Assembly: GCA_965213775.1 (NCBI GenBank)
Contig: CBDCAC010000004.1
Span: 806,001-870,000 of the forward strand
Direction: 5' to 3'
DNA length: 64,000 bases
Source of the DNA: Lichenicoccus sp965213775
GTDB lineage: Bacteria > Pseudomonadota > Alphaproteobacteria > Acetobacterales > Acetobacteraceae
Below are positions 8,910 through 19,124 of this stretch, one piece after another. A program made the position numbers and the translations under genes. Position 1 is the stretch's first letter. The number at the start of each line of letters is the position of its first letter. The notes under the pieces are model-generated. The model was not told the origin of the DNA, made no database searches, and saw only the letters and a program-made list of their open reading frames with translations.

Positions 8910-9797
8910 TCAGGAATGCGTGACGCGCAGGGCGAACCGTTCGACGAGCGTTGCCGCGTGGGTCTCTCTGTCAGGAGGCAGCTTCAGGCGCGGTGGCCGA
9001 GGCAGTCCGACCTCGAGCCCCATGCGACGCAGCAGGGACTTGCTCCCCGCGACGTAGGCTTGGCCACCGACGAACTCGATGACCGGCAGGCAGTCGTGGT
9101 AAAGCTGGCGCGCCGCCCTGATGTCGCCTCCGTCCTGGGACAACGCGAACAAGCGGCTCATCTCGGCCGGCATGACGTTGGACGCCACTGCAACCCATCC
9201 GCAGGCGCCCTCGACGAAACTCTCGAAGCCGAGGATGCCGCCGAACACCTGCATGCGATCGCCGCACAGCCGCAGGATGTCCCGAACACGCGTGACGTCC
9301 ATCGTCGACTCCTTGATCAGCCGGCAATTGTCGATTCCGGAAAGGCGTGCGACGAGGCTGGGATACAGATCCACGTTGGCGGTGGCGGGATTGTTGTAGA
9401 GCATGATGGGAATGCCGATCGCCTCCGCCACCACGCGGTAGTGTTCGAAGATCTCGTCGTCCGTCGGGGTGGAGTAGAACGGCGGAATGATCATCACGCC
9501 GTCCGCGCCGAGCGTCTCGGCTTCATGGCTGTAGCGAACCACGTCGGCCGTATTCTCCGCACCGGTGCCGATGAACACCGGAACCCGACCCGCAGCCTGC
9601 GCGACCACCGTGTGCGCGACCAGACTTCGTTCCGTATCGGTCAGGGACAGGAACTCTCCGGTCGACCCGAGCGGGATCAGGCCATGGATGCCGCTGGCGA
9701 TCTGCCAGTCGACGAAGCGACGGAGGACCGTGACGTCGACCCGCCCCGCCTCGTCGAACGGCGTGACCATGACCGTGTAGGTGCCTCGGAAGCTCAT
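8910..9797 (-). CDS. DapA-family (dihydrodipicolinate synthase/N-acetylneuraminate lyase) aldolase or deaminase
   Basis: A 295-residue class I aldolase-fold protein. The Schiff-base lysine lies in RLIKEST, the proton-relay Tyr in MLYNNPA, and the carboxylate-binding PLGSTGEF loop is intact. In the family, members act as DapA, KdgD, NanA or as LhpC, the pyrroline-4-hydroxy-2-carboxylate deaminase of hydroxyproline breakdown. Being directly upstream of an LhpBEF-like dehydrogenase makes an LhpC-like role (processing the oxidised imino or keto acid) attractive, but no hydroxyproline epimerase or semialdehyde dehydrogenase is visible in the window. Only a weak Shine-Dalgarno is seen. Its start is 29 bp from the operator palindrome at 9826, so it heads the regulated operon. 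Confidence 0.88.
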   Translation of the reverse strand: MSFRGTYTVMVTPFDEAGRVDVTVLRRFVDWQIASGIHGLIPLGSTGEFLSLTDTERSLVAHTVVAQAAGRVPVFIGTGAENTADVVRYSHEAETLGADGVMIIPPFYSTPTDDEIFEHYRVVAEAIGIPIMLYNNPATANVDLYPSLVARLSGIDNCRLIKESTMDVTRVRDILRLCGDRMQVFGGILGFESFVEGACGWVAVASNVMPAEMSRLFALSQDGGDIRAARQLYHDCLPVIEFVGGQAYVAGSKSLLRRMGLEVGLPRPPRLKLPPDRETHAATLVERFALRVTHS

Positions 9798-9825
9798 CGT
9801 TCACTCGACGCGGATGACCCGACGA

Positions 9826-9837
9826 GTGGTATACCAC
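9826..9837. promoter_or_regulatory. Perfect 12-bp palindromic operator GTGGTATACCAC
   Basis: It lies 29 bp upstream of the DapA-like gene (minus strand) in the 119-bp divergent region. The palindrome is perfect and has the same core as 4487-4496 and 9886-9895. The position suggests repression by blocking the promoter of the dehydrogenase operon. Confidence 0.65.
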
Positions 9838-9884
9838 CAGTGTCGCGGGCGCCAGACGACTTCTCCAGCCAGGATCTGATCGCT

Positions 9885-9905
9885 GTGGTATACCATTTGC
9901 ATACC
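9885..9905. promoter_or_regulatory. Composite operator upstream of the M20-like/ABC transporter operon
   Basis: The reverse complement reads GGTATGCAA-N2-GGTATACCAC, as at 4476-4496. It ends 11 bp before the first possible ATG of the plus-strand operon, so binding would overlap the promoter or transcript start. Together with 9826-9837 it can control both divergent operons. Confidence 0.65.
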
Positions 9906-9916
9906 TCGCTGCTCCC

Positions 9917-11224
9917 GTGATGAAGGCGATGATGCAACTGGCACAAAACGATCTCCCGGCGATAGACCATGATGCCGCCATCGCGCTGCTTAGGGACCTG
10001 ATCGCAGCACAGCGCGAGGGCGAGGATGCGGTGCAGGCGATTGTCGCCGAGCAGCTGGCCGCGCTGGGCGCGCGGGTGGAACGCATCGTCTACGCACCGA
10101 CGGACGTGGCGCTGGTCGAGGAGTTCGCGGCGTCGAGCGTCGTGGCTCCAGGCTCACGCAGCTGTGTTGTCGGAACGCTGGCCGGGGACGCCTCCGGCCG
10201 GAGCTTGTTGATGTTCGCACATCCCGATAGCGAGCCGGTCAACGCCGCGGGCTGGCGGTGCGACCCCTTCGCCGGGACCATCATCGAAGGCAGGCTGCAT
10301 GGCTGGGGAGTCGCCGATGACCTGCTCGGTATCGCGACCGGGATCGCCGCGATGGGCGTCTTCGCCAAGACCCCGCGGCGCTGCGGGTCCGTCGCCATGG
10401 CGAGCACGCCCAGTAAGCGACACGCACGCGGGATCGCTGCGGTCCTCCGGCACGGTCTCACGGCTGACGCGGCGCTCTATCTTCATCCCGCGGAATCCGG
10501 ATCGGGGTTGCGTGAAGTCAAGGCGCTCGCCGCCGGTCAGATCGAGTTTCGAATAACCGTCGAAGGTCGCAGGCCGACGACCAAGGAGCCCGGCCATACG
10601 GCGTTCGCGCATCGTGCCGTCAATCCAGTGGATAAGGCATTCATCGTCTACGAGGCACTGCGAGCGTTGGACCGCGCCCGTGGTGCGCGCATCCATCATC
10701 CGGTGCTGGATGCCGCGATCGGGCGCTCGACGAACCTGCAGATCTCCAACATATCCTGCGGCGATGGCGACCGGCCGAGCCGGCTCAACCTGTCCTGCGT
10801 TCTCGCAGGTGCGGTTTCCTTTCCTCCGACGGAGCGCATGGACGACGTCCAGGCCCAGATCCGGTCAGCGGTCGCCGATGCGGCCCAGGCCGATGAGTGG
10901 CTGCGGGAGCATCCTCCGGTCATCGAGTGGATCTCGGGAGTCTCTGGAACGCAGGTTGCCGAGGACCATCCCTTCTACAGGATAGTGGCCGCTGCGATCG
11001 AGGCGGTCGCCGGCTTTACGCCCTGCGTCAATCCGATGCACACGTCGAGCGACATCCGCAACCCGAACGTACAAAGCGGGATCCCGACGCTCGGCATCGG
11101 CCCGTTGTGCGGCAACCTCACACAGATCGGCGACAGCGACGAATGGGTGGATGTCGAGGATTACCTCAAGATGATCACGGTGACCGCGTCCGTCATCGGG
11201 AATTGGACGACTGCCGCCACATGA
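9917..11224 (+). CDS. M20/M25/M40-like hydrolase with altered active site
   Basis: About 435 residues with M20 layout: first motif FAHPDSEP (His, Asp), second motif GWGVADDLLG (bridging Asp), and a late His in NPMHTSSDIRNP. Where family members carry the catalytic Glu-Glu pair, this protein reads ASTPSKRHARG, with no acidic pair. It may therefore be a catalytically different hydrolase or a binding protein. Several nearby ATGs (9917, 9920, 9929, 9932) are possible starts and no strong Shine-Dalgarno is seen; the first is given. It is the first gene of the plus-strand operon and overlaps the binding-protein gene by ATGA, so translation is coupled to the amino acid transporter. A role in carbamoyl or acyl amino acid processing is inference. 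Confidence 0.75.
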   Translation: MMKAMMQLAQNDLPAIDHDAAIALLRDLIAAQREGEDAVQAIVAEQLAALGARVERIVYAPTDVALVEEFAASSVVAPGSRSCVVGTLAGDASGRSLLMFAHPDSEPVNAAGWRCDPFAGTIIEGRLHGWGVADDLLGIATGIAAMGVFAKTPRRCGSVAMASTPSKRHARGIAAVLRHGLTADAALYLHPAESGSGLREVKALAAGQIEFRITVEGRRPTTKEPGHTAFAHRAVNPVDKAFIVYEALRALDRARGARIHHPVLDAAIGRSTNLQISNISCGDGDRPSRLNLSCVLAGAVSFPPTERMDDVQAQIRSAVADAAQADEWLREHPPVIEWISGVSGTQVAEDHPFYRIVAAAIEAVAGFTPCVNPMHTSSDIRNPNVQSGIPTLGIGPLCGNLTQIGDSDEWVDVEDYLKMITVTASVIGNWTTAAT

Positions 11225-12075
11225 GCATGCGCGTGGCCCTGGTGTTCATGGCGATGGTCTGGAGCGGCCCCTCGCTGGCGGTGCCGACACGGCCGCCCGG
11301 ATGCCTGGCCGAAGGCGCGGGACTGCCCTTGACCGCACCTGGCGCGCTGACGATGTCGATCAACGCGACCATGCCGCCGACGCAATATGTCGACCCGTCC
11401 GGCAAGTTCGTCGGCATGAATATCGACCTCGGCGACGAGATCGCTCGGCGGCTGTGCCTCAGACCCGCCTACGCCAATGTCCAGTTCGAGGTGCAGGTGC
11501 CGGGCCTTCGAGGCGGCCGTTGGGATATGATCAACACGGGCTTCTACTTCACGCCTGACCGCGCGAAACTGGTCCAGCTCATTCCGTACAGCGTCGGCAG
11601 CCTCGCGGTGGTGACGGCATCCGGCAATCCGCTCGGGCTGAAGGGGCTCAAGGATCTGGCCGGCAAGCGGGTCGGCGTCGAGGCCGGTGGCATCGAGGAA
11701 AAGCAGTTGCGCGACATCAGCGCCAAGCTGGTCCATGACGGACTGCCAGCCGCCGATATCCGTGTCTTCAACACCTACGCCGACACCTTCCAGGCGTTGC
11801 AGGCCGGACAGATCGATGCGGTCTTCGCGAGCGATGCGGTCGGCACCTACTACCAGGATAAAGGCCGGTTCACGGAAGCCCTGTCCGGCCTGCTTCCCGG
11901 AATGCCGGCGGCCTTCGCGACCAGCGATCCGAGGATCGCCAAGGCCATCGTTGCGGCGCTGACAACGATGGTTGCCGACGGAACCTACAAGACCATTCTG
12001 GGCCGCTACGGGGTCAAGCCGATCACCGCCTGGCCTGGATATGCTGGCAGGATCCAGTATTACTTCACGCCTTGA
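11221..12075 (+). CDS. Polar amino acid ABC transporter, periplasmic substrate-binding protein
   Basis: A 284-residue SBP_bac_3-type protein. The start ATG overlaps the stop of the upstream gene (ATGA). The signal peptide (RVALVFMAMVWSGPSLAV) is cut near residue 20. The mature part begins with the GALTMSINATMPPTQYVDPSGKF-type segment and contains GMNIDLGDEIA, RWDMINTGFYFTPDR and LAGKRVGVEAG, typical of the glutamine/histidine/opine-binding family. It captures the substrate in the periplasm for the permease and ATPase that follow. In this family an Arg and an Asp usually bind the amino acid carboxylate and amino group; the ligand cannot be read here. Confidence 0.88.
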   Translation: MSMRVALVFMAMVWSGPSLAVPTRPPGCLAEGAGLPLTAPGALTMSINATMPPTQYVDPSGKFVGMNIDLGDEIARRLCLRPAYANVQFEVQVPGLRGGRWDMINTGFYFTPDRAKLVQLIPYSVGSLAVVTASGNPLGLKGLKDLAGKRVGVEAGGIEEKQLRDISAKLVHDGLPAADIRVFNTYADTFQALQAGQIDAVFASDAVGTYYQDKGRFTEALSGLLPGMPAAFATSDPRIAKAIVAALTTMVADGTYKTILGRYGVKPITAWPGYAGRIQYYFTP

Positions 12076-12111
12076 TGGCTGGCCCGTGCTAGAGGCGAAG
12101 GAAGCACAAAC

Positions 12112-12818
12112 ATGGGTTGGAGCTGGAGCAGCTTCTTTCAGGACGTCCTCAGCCCGTATGTTCTGGCGGGGGTCTGGACGACCATCTGGCTGACCTGTGT
12201 TTCGATGGTGATCGGCGTCGTGCTGGGTTCCCTGGCCGCACTGATGAAGATCGCGCGCAATCCGTTCCTGCGCTACCCCGCGACGTTCTATGTGTGGCTG
12301 TGGAGGGGCACGCCTCTCCTGGTGCAGCTGGTCATCATCTATACCGGATTGCCGCAGCTGGGAGTGCGTTTCGGCGTCGTTGCATCCGCCTTGATCGCGT
12401 TCGGGTTGAACGAGGGCGCCTACTTCGCGGAGTTCGCGCGCGCCGGCATCCAGTCGGTCGATCATGGACAACTCGATGCGGCACGGGCCTTGGGAATGGA
12501 TTACCGGCGCATGATGCGGATCGTCGTCCTGCCGCAGGCAGCACGGATGGTGCTGCCGCCGCTCGGCAACCAGGTCAACGGAATGCTGAAGACATCCTCG
12601 CTCGCGTCCGTGATCTCGATGGAAGAGCTGCTGCGGCACGCGCAGCAACTGGCGCAGAGCGACTTCCGCGTGCTGGAGGCCTATTTCGCTGCTGCCGCCT
12701 ACTATGTCCTGCTGACGAGCCTATGGGGATGGGTCCAGGTCCGCATCGAGGCCCACTACGGCAAACCGTTCCTGAGATCGCCGCGCGGCCAGGCTGTCGG
12801 ACTGTCGGAGGCTCGCTG

Positions 12819-12819
<1 letters not shown>
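12112..12819 (+). CDS. Amino acid ABC transporter permease (HisM/GlnP type)
   Basis: A 235-residue inner-membrane permease with several hydrophobic segments. The EAA loop motif reads LDAARALGMDYRRMMRIVVLPQA, the coupling helix to the ATPase. The segment VWLWRGTPLLVQLVIIYTGLP is typical of the polar amino acid family. GAAGGAAG precedes the ATG by about nine bases. It overlaps the next gene as TGATG. As the only permease of the operon it may act as a homodimer. Confidence 0.92.
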
Positions 12820-13605
<786 letters not shown>

Positions 13606-13613
<8 letters not shown>

Positions 13614-14952
13614 CTCACCCAGCACTCGCGCGCGGCCACGCGCCTGGACGACGCTGGGACTCCTGTTCCTGACCGCGATCATCGCCTACACCGATCGACA
13701 GGTCCTGAGCCTGCTCGTCGGCCCGGTCAAGGTCGCGTTGCGGATCGATGACGTCCAGGTCGGATTGCTGATCGGCACGGCGTTCGGGCTGATCTACGCG
13801 ACGGTGGGACTGCCGCTTGGCTGGCTGGCCGACCGCGTGTCGCGCAAGCGGCTGCTGCTGACCGGCGTCGGCATCTGGAGCTTTGGCACCGCCGGGTGTG
13901 GTCTTGCCACCGACTTCAACGAGCTGTTCCTCAGCCGCATGCTGGTCGGCATCGGCGAGGCGGCACTCTCGCCGGTGGCGGTCTCCCTGATCGGCGACAT
14001 CTTTGCGCCCGCGCGGCGAGGACGGGCCTTGGGGATCTATTTCGCCGGCATCGAGGCCGGAGCCGGAGCCTCGATCCTGATCGGCGCCTGGTTGATGCAG
14101 ATGGTTCGCGGCGGTCTGCCAGGTGGCTTGCTGTCGAACCTGGCGGCCTGGCGGGGCGTGTTCGTGCTGCTCGGCGGCGCCGGTGCAGTGCTGTTCGTGA
14201 TCCTGCTGGTGAGCCTGCACGAGCCTGCTCGGGTCACGACAACCGCTCCCAGCTCGGCCATGGAGGGCGATGCAGGTGGTTGGATCCGGCTGATTCCGAT
14301 CTATCTTGCCGTCGCACTGGTCTCGCTGCTCGAGAACGCCATCGGCGCCTGGGGTCCATCCGTCCTCATCGACGATTTCGGCAGCGATCTCGTTCATGTC
14401 GGTGAGCTTCTGGGTCCATGCATGATCGTGGGTGGCTGTATCGGCGTGCTCACGGGCGGCATGTTGGCGGACCGGGGCCTCTGGCGCCGCACTGCAGGTC
14501 GTTCCCGTCGCGGAGCGGCGGGTCGAGACACAGGATGCGTCGATGGCCACGCGCGGCGCGACAAGGTGCTGCTGCTGATGGTGGCGGGTCCGGTCTACGT
14601 CGTGGCCTCGTTGACCCTGCTTTCGACCCACGAGACGGTGGCTCTACTCGGCATTGCCGGACTCTTCACCCTCACCGGCTTCATCACCGCGGTGGGGCTG
14701 TCGACCATCCTCGAATCGACCCCAAACCACCGCCGGGGGGTCACGACGTCGCTTAGCTTCTTTCTCAATGTTCTCCTCGGTTCCGGAACCGGCCCTGTCC
14801 TTGCGGCCGTCTTTGCGCGGAGCCTTTTCGGCTCCGAACGGGCGCTCGCTCCGGCGCTGGTGACCCTCGGAGTGGCGGTCGTGGCTGTCATGCTGGGCTT
14901 GCTCTCGCTCGTCTTCGGCCGCAGGAACCGCACCGCGATCTCACCTGCCTGA
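13606..14952 (+). CDS. MFS transporter (spinster-like family)
   Basis: About 448 residues with 12 predicted membrane segments. The N-terminal AYTDRQVLSLLVGPVK and the loop GWLADRVSRKRLL fit MFS carriers of the spinster-like group common in proteobacterial catabolic clusters. The best start is TTG at 13606, overlapping the end of the ATPase gene; no strong Shine-Dalgarno is seen. A charged cytoplasmic stretch (RRTAGRSRRGAAGRDTG) lies between the halves. It may export a product or provide a second uptake route for the pathway substrate; direction and ligand are unknown. Confidence 0.82.
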
Positions 14953-15300
14953 GCCTTGGCGGAACCCAAAGCGACCTCATGAACACGGACCAGCTAACAT
15001 TCGAGCGGCATCCGCATGAAAGTCGTGGATCCCCGGGGGATACGGCTGATGTGCAACGGTAGGGTCAGACACGGTACGGGACGTGGCGAGATGCTGCATC
15101 ATGCCAGATACGCAGTTCAACCTCCGGTTATATCGTCACCTCGAGATCAAGGCTTCGCCGAGTGGGAGGACGCCTCGACGACATGATGGTGCCAGAGAGA
15201 ATGTCGGAGATCGAGCTTGCCGCCAGCCGGCGATCTTCTGACAAGGTGGCACTTGTCCGGCCGCGCATCACGACCTTGAACGACGCCGACCGCTATACGG
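14953..15300. other. Gene-free region upstream of the GntR gene
   Basis: No convincing gene. It holds a short palindrome ATCCCCGGGGGAT at 15029-15041 and a 45-codon open frame from 15184 that I do not recognise. No strong hairpin terminator follows the MFS gene. Confidence 0.5.
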
Positions 15301-16047
15301 ATGTCGAATATCTTTGATGCGACATGCCAAAGCTCGATCTGGGAGAATGCATTGCGTCGGTATATCACCATGAGGTCACGTGTCACGCCGGATCGTGAAG
15401 TTGGTCCGTCACCAAATCTTCCAGGGCGAAACCGCATCGAAGATGACACCTATCAGCACGTTCTCCATCTGATCCTCGATCGAAAGCTTGTTGGAGGATC
15501 GGTTATACAGGAGCGGCGCATGTCGGAGCAGCTGGGTGTGTCCCGGACACCGTTGCGGGAGGCGCTTCGTCGGCTCGAGGGCGAAGGACTGGTTACGCGC
15601 GCCTTGGGCGGCATGCTGATGGTCCGCCTGGTCTCCCTGGAGGAATACCTGCAAAGCCTGGAAGTTCGCCTGCTTATTGAGCCGCATGCTGCGTTCAGCG
15701 CGGCCCGGTCTCTTCCAACGGATCACGTACAGAGACTGCTCAGGGCCTTGTACGCGGTCGACCCTCAGCACAACCCAACGCCTGCGCAGCATTGGGCCTT
15801 TGACGACGATCTGCATGAAAGCATTGGTGATCACAGCGGCAATCTGCTGATCGCGAAGACCATACGCGAGATGCGACGGCCCACTAAGATGTTCGAGCGG
15901 CAGAGGCTACAGGAGCGGAATGCGCCCGGTTGGAATGAGCACAAAGTCTTGCTGGAAGCTATCGCTCGCCGTGACGCTGAAGCAGCCTCAGATGCCATGA
16001 TAAATCATCTTCGATCCGCAAGGCGAAGTATCCTGGAGAGGTTCTAA
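15301..16047 (+). CDS. GntR-family transcriptional regulator, FadR/FCD subfamily
   Basis: Up to 248 residues. The N-terminal winged helix contains IQERRMSEQLGVSRTPLREALRRLEGEGLV, the hallmark of GntR proteins. The C-terminal all-helical FCD ligand domain shows VRLLIEPHAA, the Asp/His metal or carboxylate-binding pattern around DDDLHESIGDHSGN, and HKVLLEAIARRDAEAA. FCD proteins bind small organic acids and usually repress. An alternative start is ATG 15370, immediately after GGTATATCACC (15359-15369), which resembles the operator found at 4476 and 9826; this would allow autoregulation. It is the best candidate for the regulator of the 1-15 kb locus. Confidence 0.85.
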   Translation: MSNIFDATCQSSIWENALRRYITMRSRVTPDREVGPSPNLPGRNRIEDDTYQHVLHLILDRKLVGGSVIQERRMSEQLGVSRTPLREALRRLEGEGLVTRALGGMLMVRLVSLEEYLQSLEVRLLIEPHAAFSAARSLPTDHVQRLLRALYAVDPQHNPTPAQHWAFDDDLHESIGDHSGNLLIAKTIREMRRPTKMFERQRLQERNAPGWNEHKVLLEAIARRDAEAASDAMINHLRSARRSILERF

Positions 16048-16138
16048 CGCAACGTGCGACGCGACAGCGATGGATGCTCGAAATGGGGACATCGGCGCAC
16101 CTTCGCCACCGGTGTCTGGCGAGTAGATCGGCTGGACA

Positions 16139-17961
16139 TCACGGATGATGCAGGCAGTCGCCTGTTTCATGATGGCCGCCGTCCGCTAGCACCGGCTCCA
16201 GCGTGATCAGCTCGCTGGTGGACATCATGCCGTAGTCGGTAAACCCGTAGTCCGGGATGTTCGGCAGGCTTAGAAAGTTCACGCGTAGAAGCACCTTGTC
16301 CAGACGAGGACAGCCTAGGCGCTCGGACAGCATCTCGACGAGCTTTCGGATCCGCTCCGCTACCAGCTCCAACGGATCCTCCGACATGAGGCCGGCGACC
16401 GGAAGCGGTATTTCGTATAGAACCTCGCCGTCAAGCACCAGCACATAGCCACCGCGATTGGCGATCGAGCGGTTCGCGGCAACGGCCATGTCGGAATGAC
16501 TGGCTCCGATGACCATCAGGTTGTGGGCGTCGTGCGACACGGTGGAGGCGATCGCGCCGCGCTGCACGAACACGTGGCTGACGAAGCCCTTCCCGATACG
16601 TTCGGATGCTTTGTGACGGTCGATCACGACGATGGAAGAGACGCCCTGTCCGGGGTCGGCCAGCACGACGCCCTGATCGACCGCCAGCACAAACTCCTCC
16701 TCGCTCTTTGGCGTAGTCACGGCGAGGGCTCGAATGCGCGCAGCAGAGACGCCCTGTGGCACCATCACGCACATATCGGACGCGGTAAGGCTGCGTCCGA
16801 CACGCATGGTGTTCTTCGACCAGTCTGGATAAACGAAGCTGCTCAGGCTCCCTGAATATACGCCGTCTTGCCAGACCCACTGTCCTTCGATCATCGTGGA
16901 GCTGACGGCGACCGTCTCGTAGTCGTCGAGAATCAACAAGTCGGCCTTGCGGCCGGGGGCGATGGCCCCATAATCGCGGTGCAGTCGCAGGCCGTCAGCC
17001 GCGTTGATAATCGCCATCTCGTAGGCGGTCATCGGGTCGAAGCCCTCCTCGATGGCGACGCGGACGCGAGCGTCGATATGACCTTCGTCGATAAGCTCGT
17101 TGGCATGGACGTCGTCGGTGCAGAACTGAAGATATCGCGCATCGAGCCCACGCGTACAAATGATGTCGGCAAGCGCATGCAGCGCGTCCCGATCGAGACG
17201 ATGCGGCGCAGCGCGAACACGGTGCGGAGGCTCAGGCGTTGGTTCTCCACGATCTCCTCGACCGATCCCGCAACGTGGGTGTCCTCTGGTCCGGCCGCGA
17301 CATAGGCGTTAAGCAGGACACCGCTCAGACCCGGCGACTGGCCGGAGACGGTAAGGCCGCGCCGGACCGCCATGTCGATCTTGGTAAGTTGGTCCACGTC
17401 CTTTCGAATGAGCAGCTGCGGGTTGATGTCGCCGGCAAGGCAGGCGGTTTACGGCCATTCCATCAGGGCCGCGGTTTCCTGTACATCGAGATGGGCACCC
17501 GATGTTTCGACCCATTCGGGCGTGGCGGGAATGCGGGCGGGCACGCGCAGCATCATGCGCATGGCGACTGTCCGAGCCTCATCGAACAGCAGCCGCATGC
17601 CGGGGATCCCGAGCACGTTCCCGATCTCATGTGGATCTGCCAAGATCATCGTCACGCCTTGCATGGTCGTCGCCCGCGCATATTCTCCCACCGTGACCAT
17701 GGATGATTCGACGCGCACGTGGAGGTCGATGAAGCCGGGTGCCACATGACGGAAGCCAACATCGAAGGTGGCGAACACTCGCCAGTTCCCCTCGCCCGTC
17801 GGCGCCACGGCAGCGATCCTTCCCGCTTTGATGGCGATGTCGGAGTGCAGAACCTCACGCGACAGCACATTGACAAGCCGCGCATTGATCAACGTGAGGT
17901 CAGGTGCCTCGTGACCCAGCGCCACATCGATTAAGGCATTGCGCGACGTAATATCCAGCAT
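16139..17961 (-). pseudogene. ade: Adenine deaminase, broken
   Basis: The protein similarity runs over the whole length of an adenine deaminase (adenine to hypoxanthine), but the gene is damaged. The N-terminal part (17961-17449) contains PGFIDLHVRVESSMV and ADPHEIGNVLG and stops at an in-frame TAA (17449-17451). The same frame continues with GLTVSGQSPGLSG down to about 17240. A frameshift near 17200-17240 then moves to the frame carrying FCTDDVHANELIDEGHID and the C-terminal part (17032-16139) with APGRKADLLILDD. The second His of the metal HxH is Arg (HVR), and a segment corresponding to the MNFPGV region appears deleted. It is a decayed gene, not a split functional one. Confidence 0.85.
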
Positions 17962-18284
17962 CTGCGTCCTACTCCATCGCAAACCATCGGCACCTGAGCA
18001 CAAGACAGGGTTCTCGGAGAAGCGCAGATTATCAAGCAAGGCGTGCGGGTTCGCCGCGCGCTCGCGATGAGATGTCCTAACCCACAGCAACGTAGGCGGC
18101 TCGACCTAGGCCCGGCTCCATAACTGCTCCAGCCTGAGCCGCAGACTTGGTCAAGAACGTCGTGCTGCGCAGATACAGGGCGAGCATGGAGCGGAAGCTC
18201 ATGGGAAGGTCTTCGCTGGCGGTATGCCAGAAAGCAGAACCTCGGGCGACAGCCCACTGCCAGCCGCGCATTCGGCAACACGAA
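17962..18284. other. Gene-free stretch between adenine deaminase remnant and IS element
   Basis: Open frames here, such as 18077-18271 on the minus strand, resemble nothing I know. The stretch probably holds the decayed start region of the adenine deaminase gene and sequence truncated by the IS insertion. Confidence 0.4.
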
Positions 18285-19124
18285 GTCTAGGCTCACGACT
18301 CATCGCGGCAGCCAGAACGTGATGGTGGCTGCGCTGCAGATTGCCGAGAAGACGGCGTGTGCGCACCGGTCGTGGCGCGTCGCCACGCGCCGCCAGTCCT
18401 TCAGTCGGCCGAAGGCATTCTCGATGCGGTGACGTTGCCGGTGGAGCGTCTTGTCGTAGGCCGGTGGCGCCTTCCGGTTCCTGGTCGGTGGGATGCAGGG
18501 CTCGATGCCACGCTCACGCAACCCTTCCCGGAACCTGTTGCCGTCGTGGCCGCGATCGCCGAGCAGCTCAGCCGCCGCAGGAAGCACAGGCAGCAGCAGG
18601 GCGGCACCTCTGTGGTCGTTCATCTGCCCTTCGGTGAGCATCATCACGACCGGTCGGCCGTGGCCGTCGCAAACCGCGTGCAGCTTCGAGTTCAGGCCGC
18701 CCTTGGTTCGTCCGATGCACCGCGGAGCACCTCCTTTTTGAGCAGGCTGGCCGCGGTCCGATGCGCCTTGAGATGCGTGCTGTCGATCGTCAGCCGCTCC
18801 GGAACGCCCTGCTCGGCGACCAGGGCGGCAAACATCCGGTCGAACACCCGAGGCGGCTCCACCGGATGAAGCGGTTGTAGAGCGTCTTGTGAGGGCCGTA
18901 GCCCGGCGGGGCATCCTTCCACTGCAGGCCATTGCGGATCACCTAGACGATCCCGCTGACGACACGCCGATCGTCGACCCGAGCGAGCCCACGCGAACGT
19001 GGGAAGTGCGGAGCCCGACGCCTCATCTGAGCAACGGAAAGCAACACCAGACTGGACATCGGACACCTCCGATCCCCTATGCATCACACCGCATCGAGCC
19101 GCGTAAAGGATCCTGAGCCTAGAC
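18285..19124 (-). mobile_element. IS5-family insertion sequence, about 840 bp
   Basis: Perfect 11-bp terminal inverted repeats: GTCTAGGCTCA at 18285-18295 and TGAGCCTAGAC at 19114-19124. Within the repeats, CTAG (18287-18290 and 19119-19122) may be the duplicated target. The interior encodes an IS5-type transposase on the minus strand. The right end abuts the stop codon of the NMT1-type binding protein (TAG at 19125-19127), so the insertion probably cut the operon immediately after that gene. Confidence 0.85.
18300..19058 (-). pseudogene. IS5-family transposase, disrupted
   Basis: ATG at 19058. The first frame gives ARVDDRRVVSGIV, an in-frame TAG (18943-18945), then VIRNGLQWKDAPPGYGPHK. One base appears missing near 18865 (SRLG to FDRMFAALVAEQG). 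The frame with TIDSTHLKAHRTAASLLKK reaches CAAAAAG, a -1 slippery-like heptamer, after which the next frame encodes GRTKGGLNSKLHAV, LLGDRGHDGNRF and the C-terminal RHRIENAFGRLKDWRR (the DDE Glu region). The -1 shift is likely programmed as in related elements, but the nonsense codon and missing base suggest the element cannot make transposase now. Confidence 0.85.

Noticed and set aside
15184..15318. 45-codon open frame before the GntR gene
   Set aside because: No ribosome-binding site, no recognised family; overlaps the possible GntR start.
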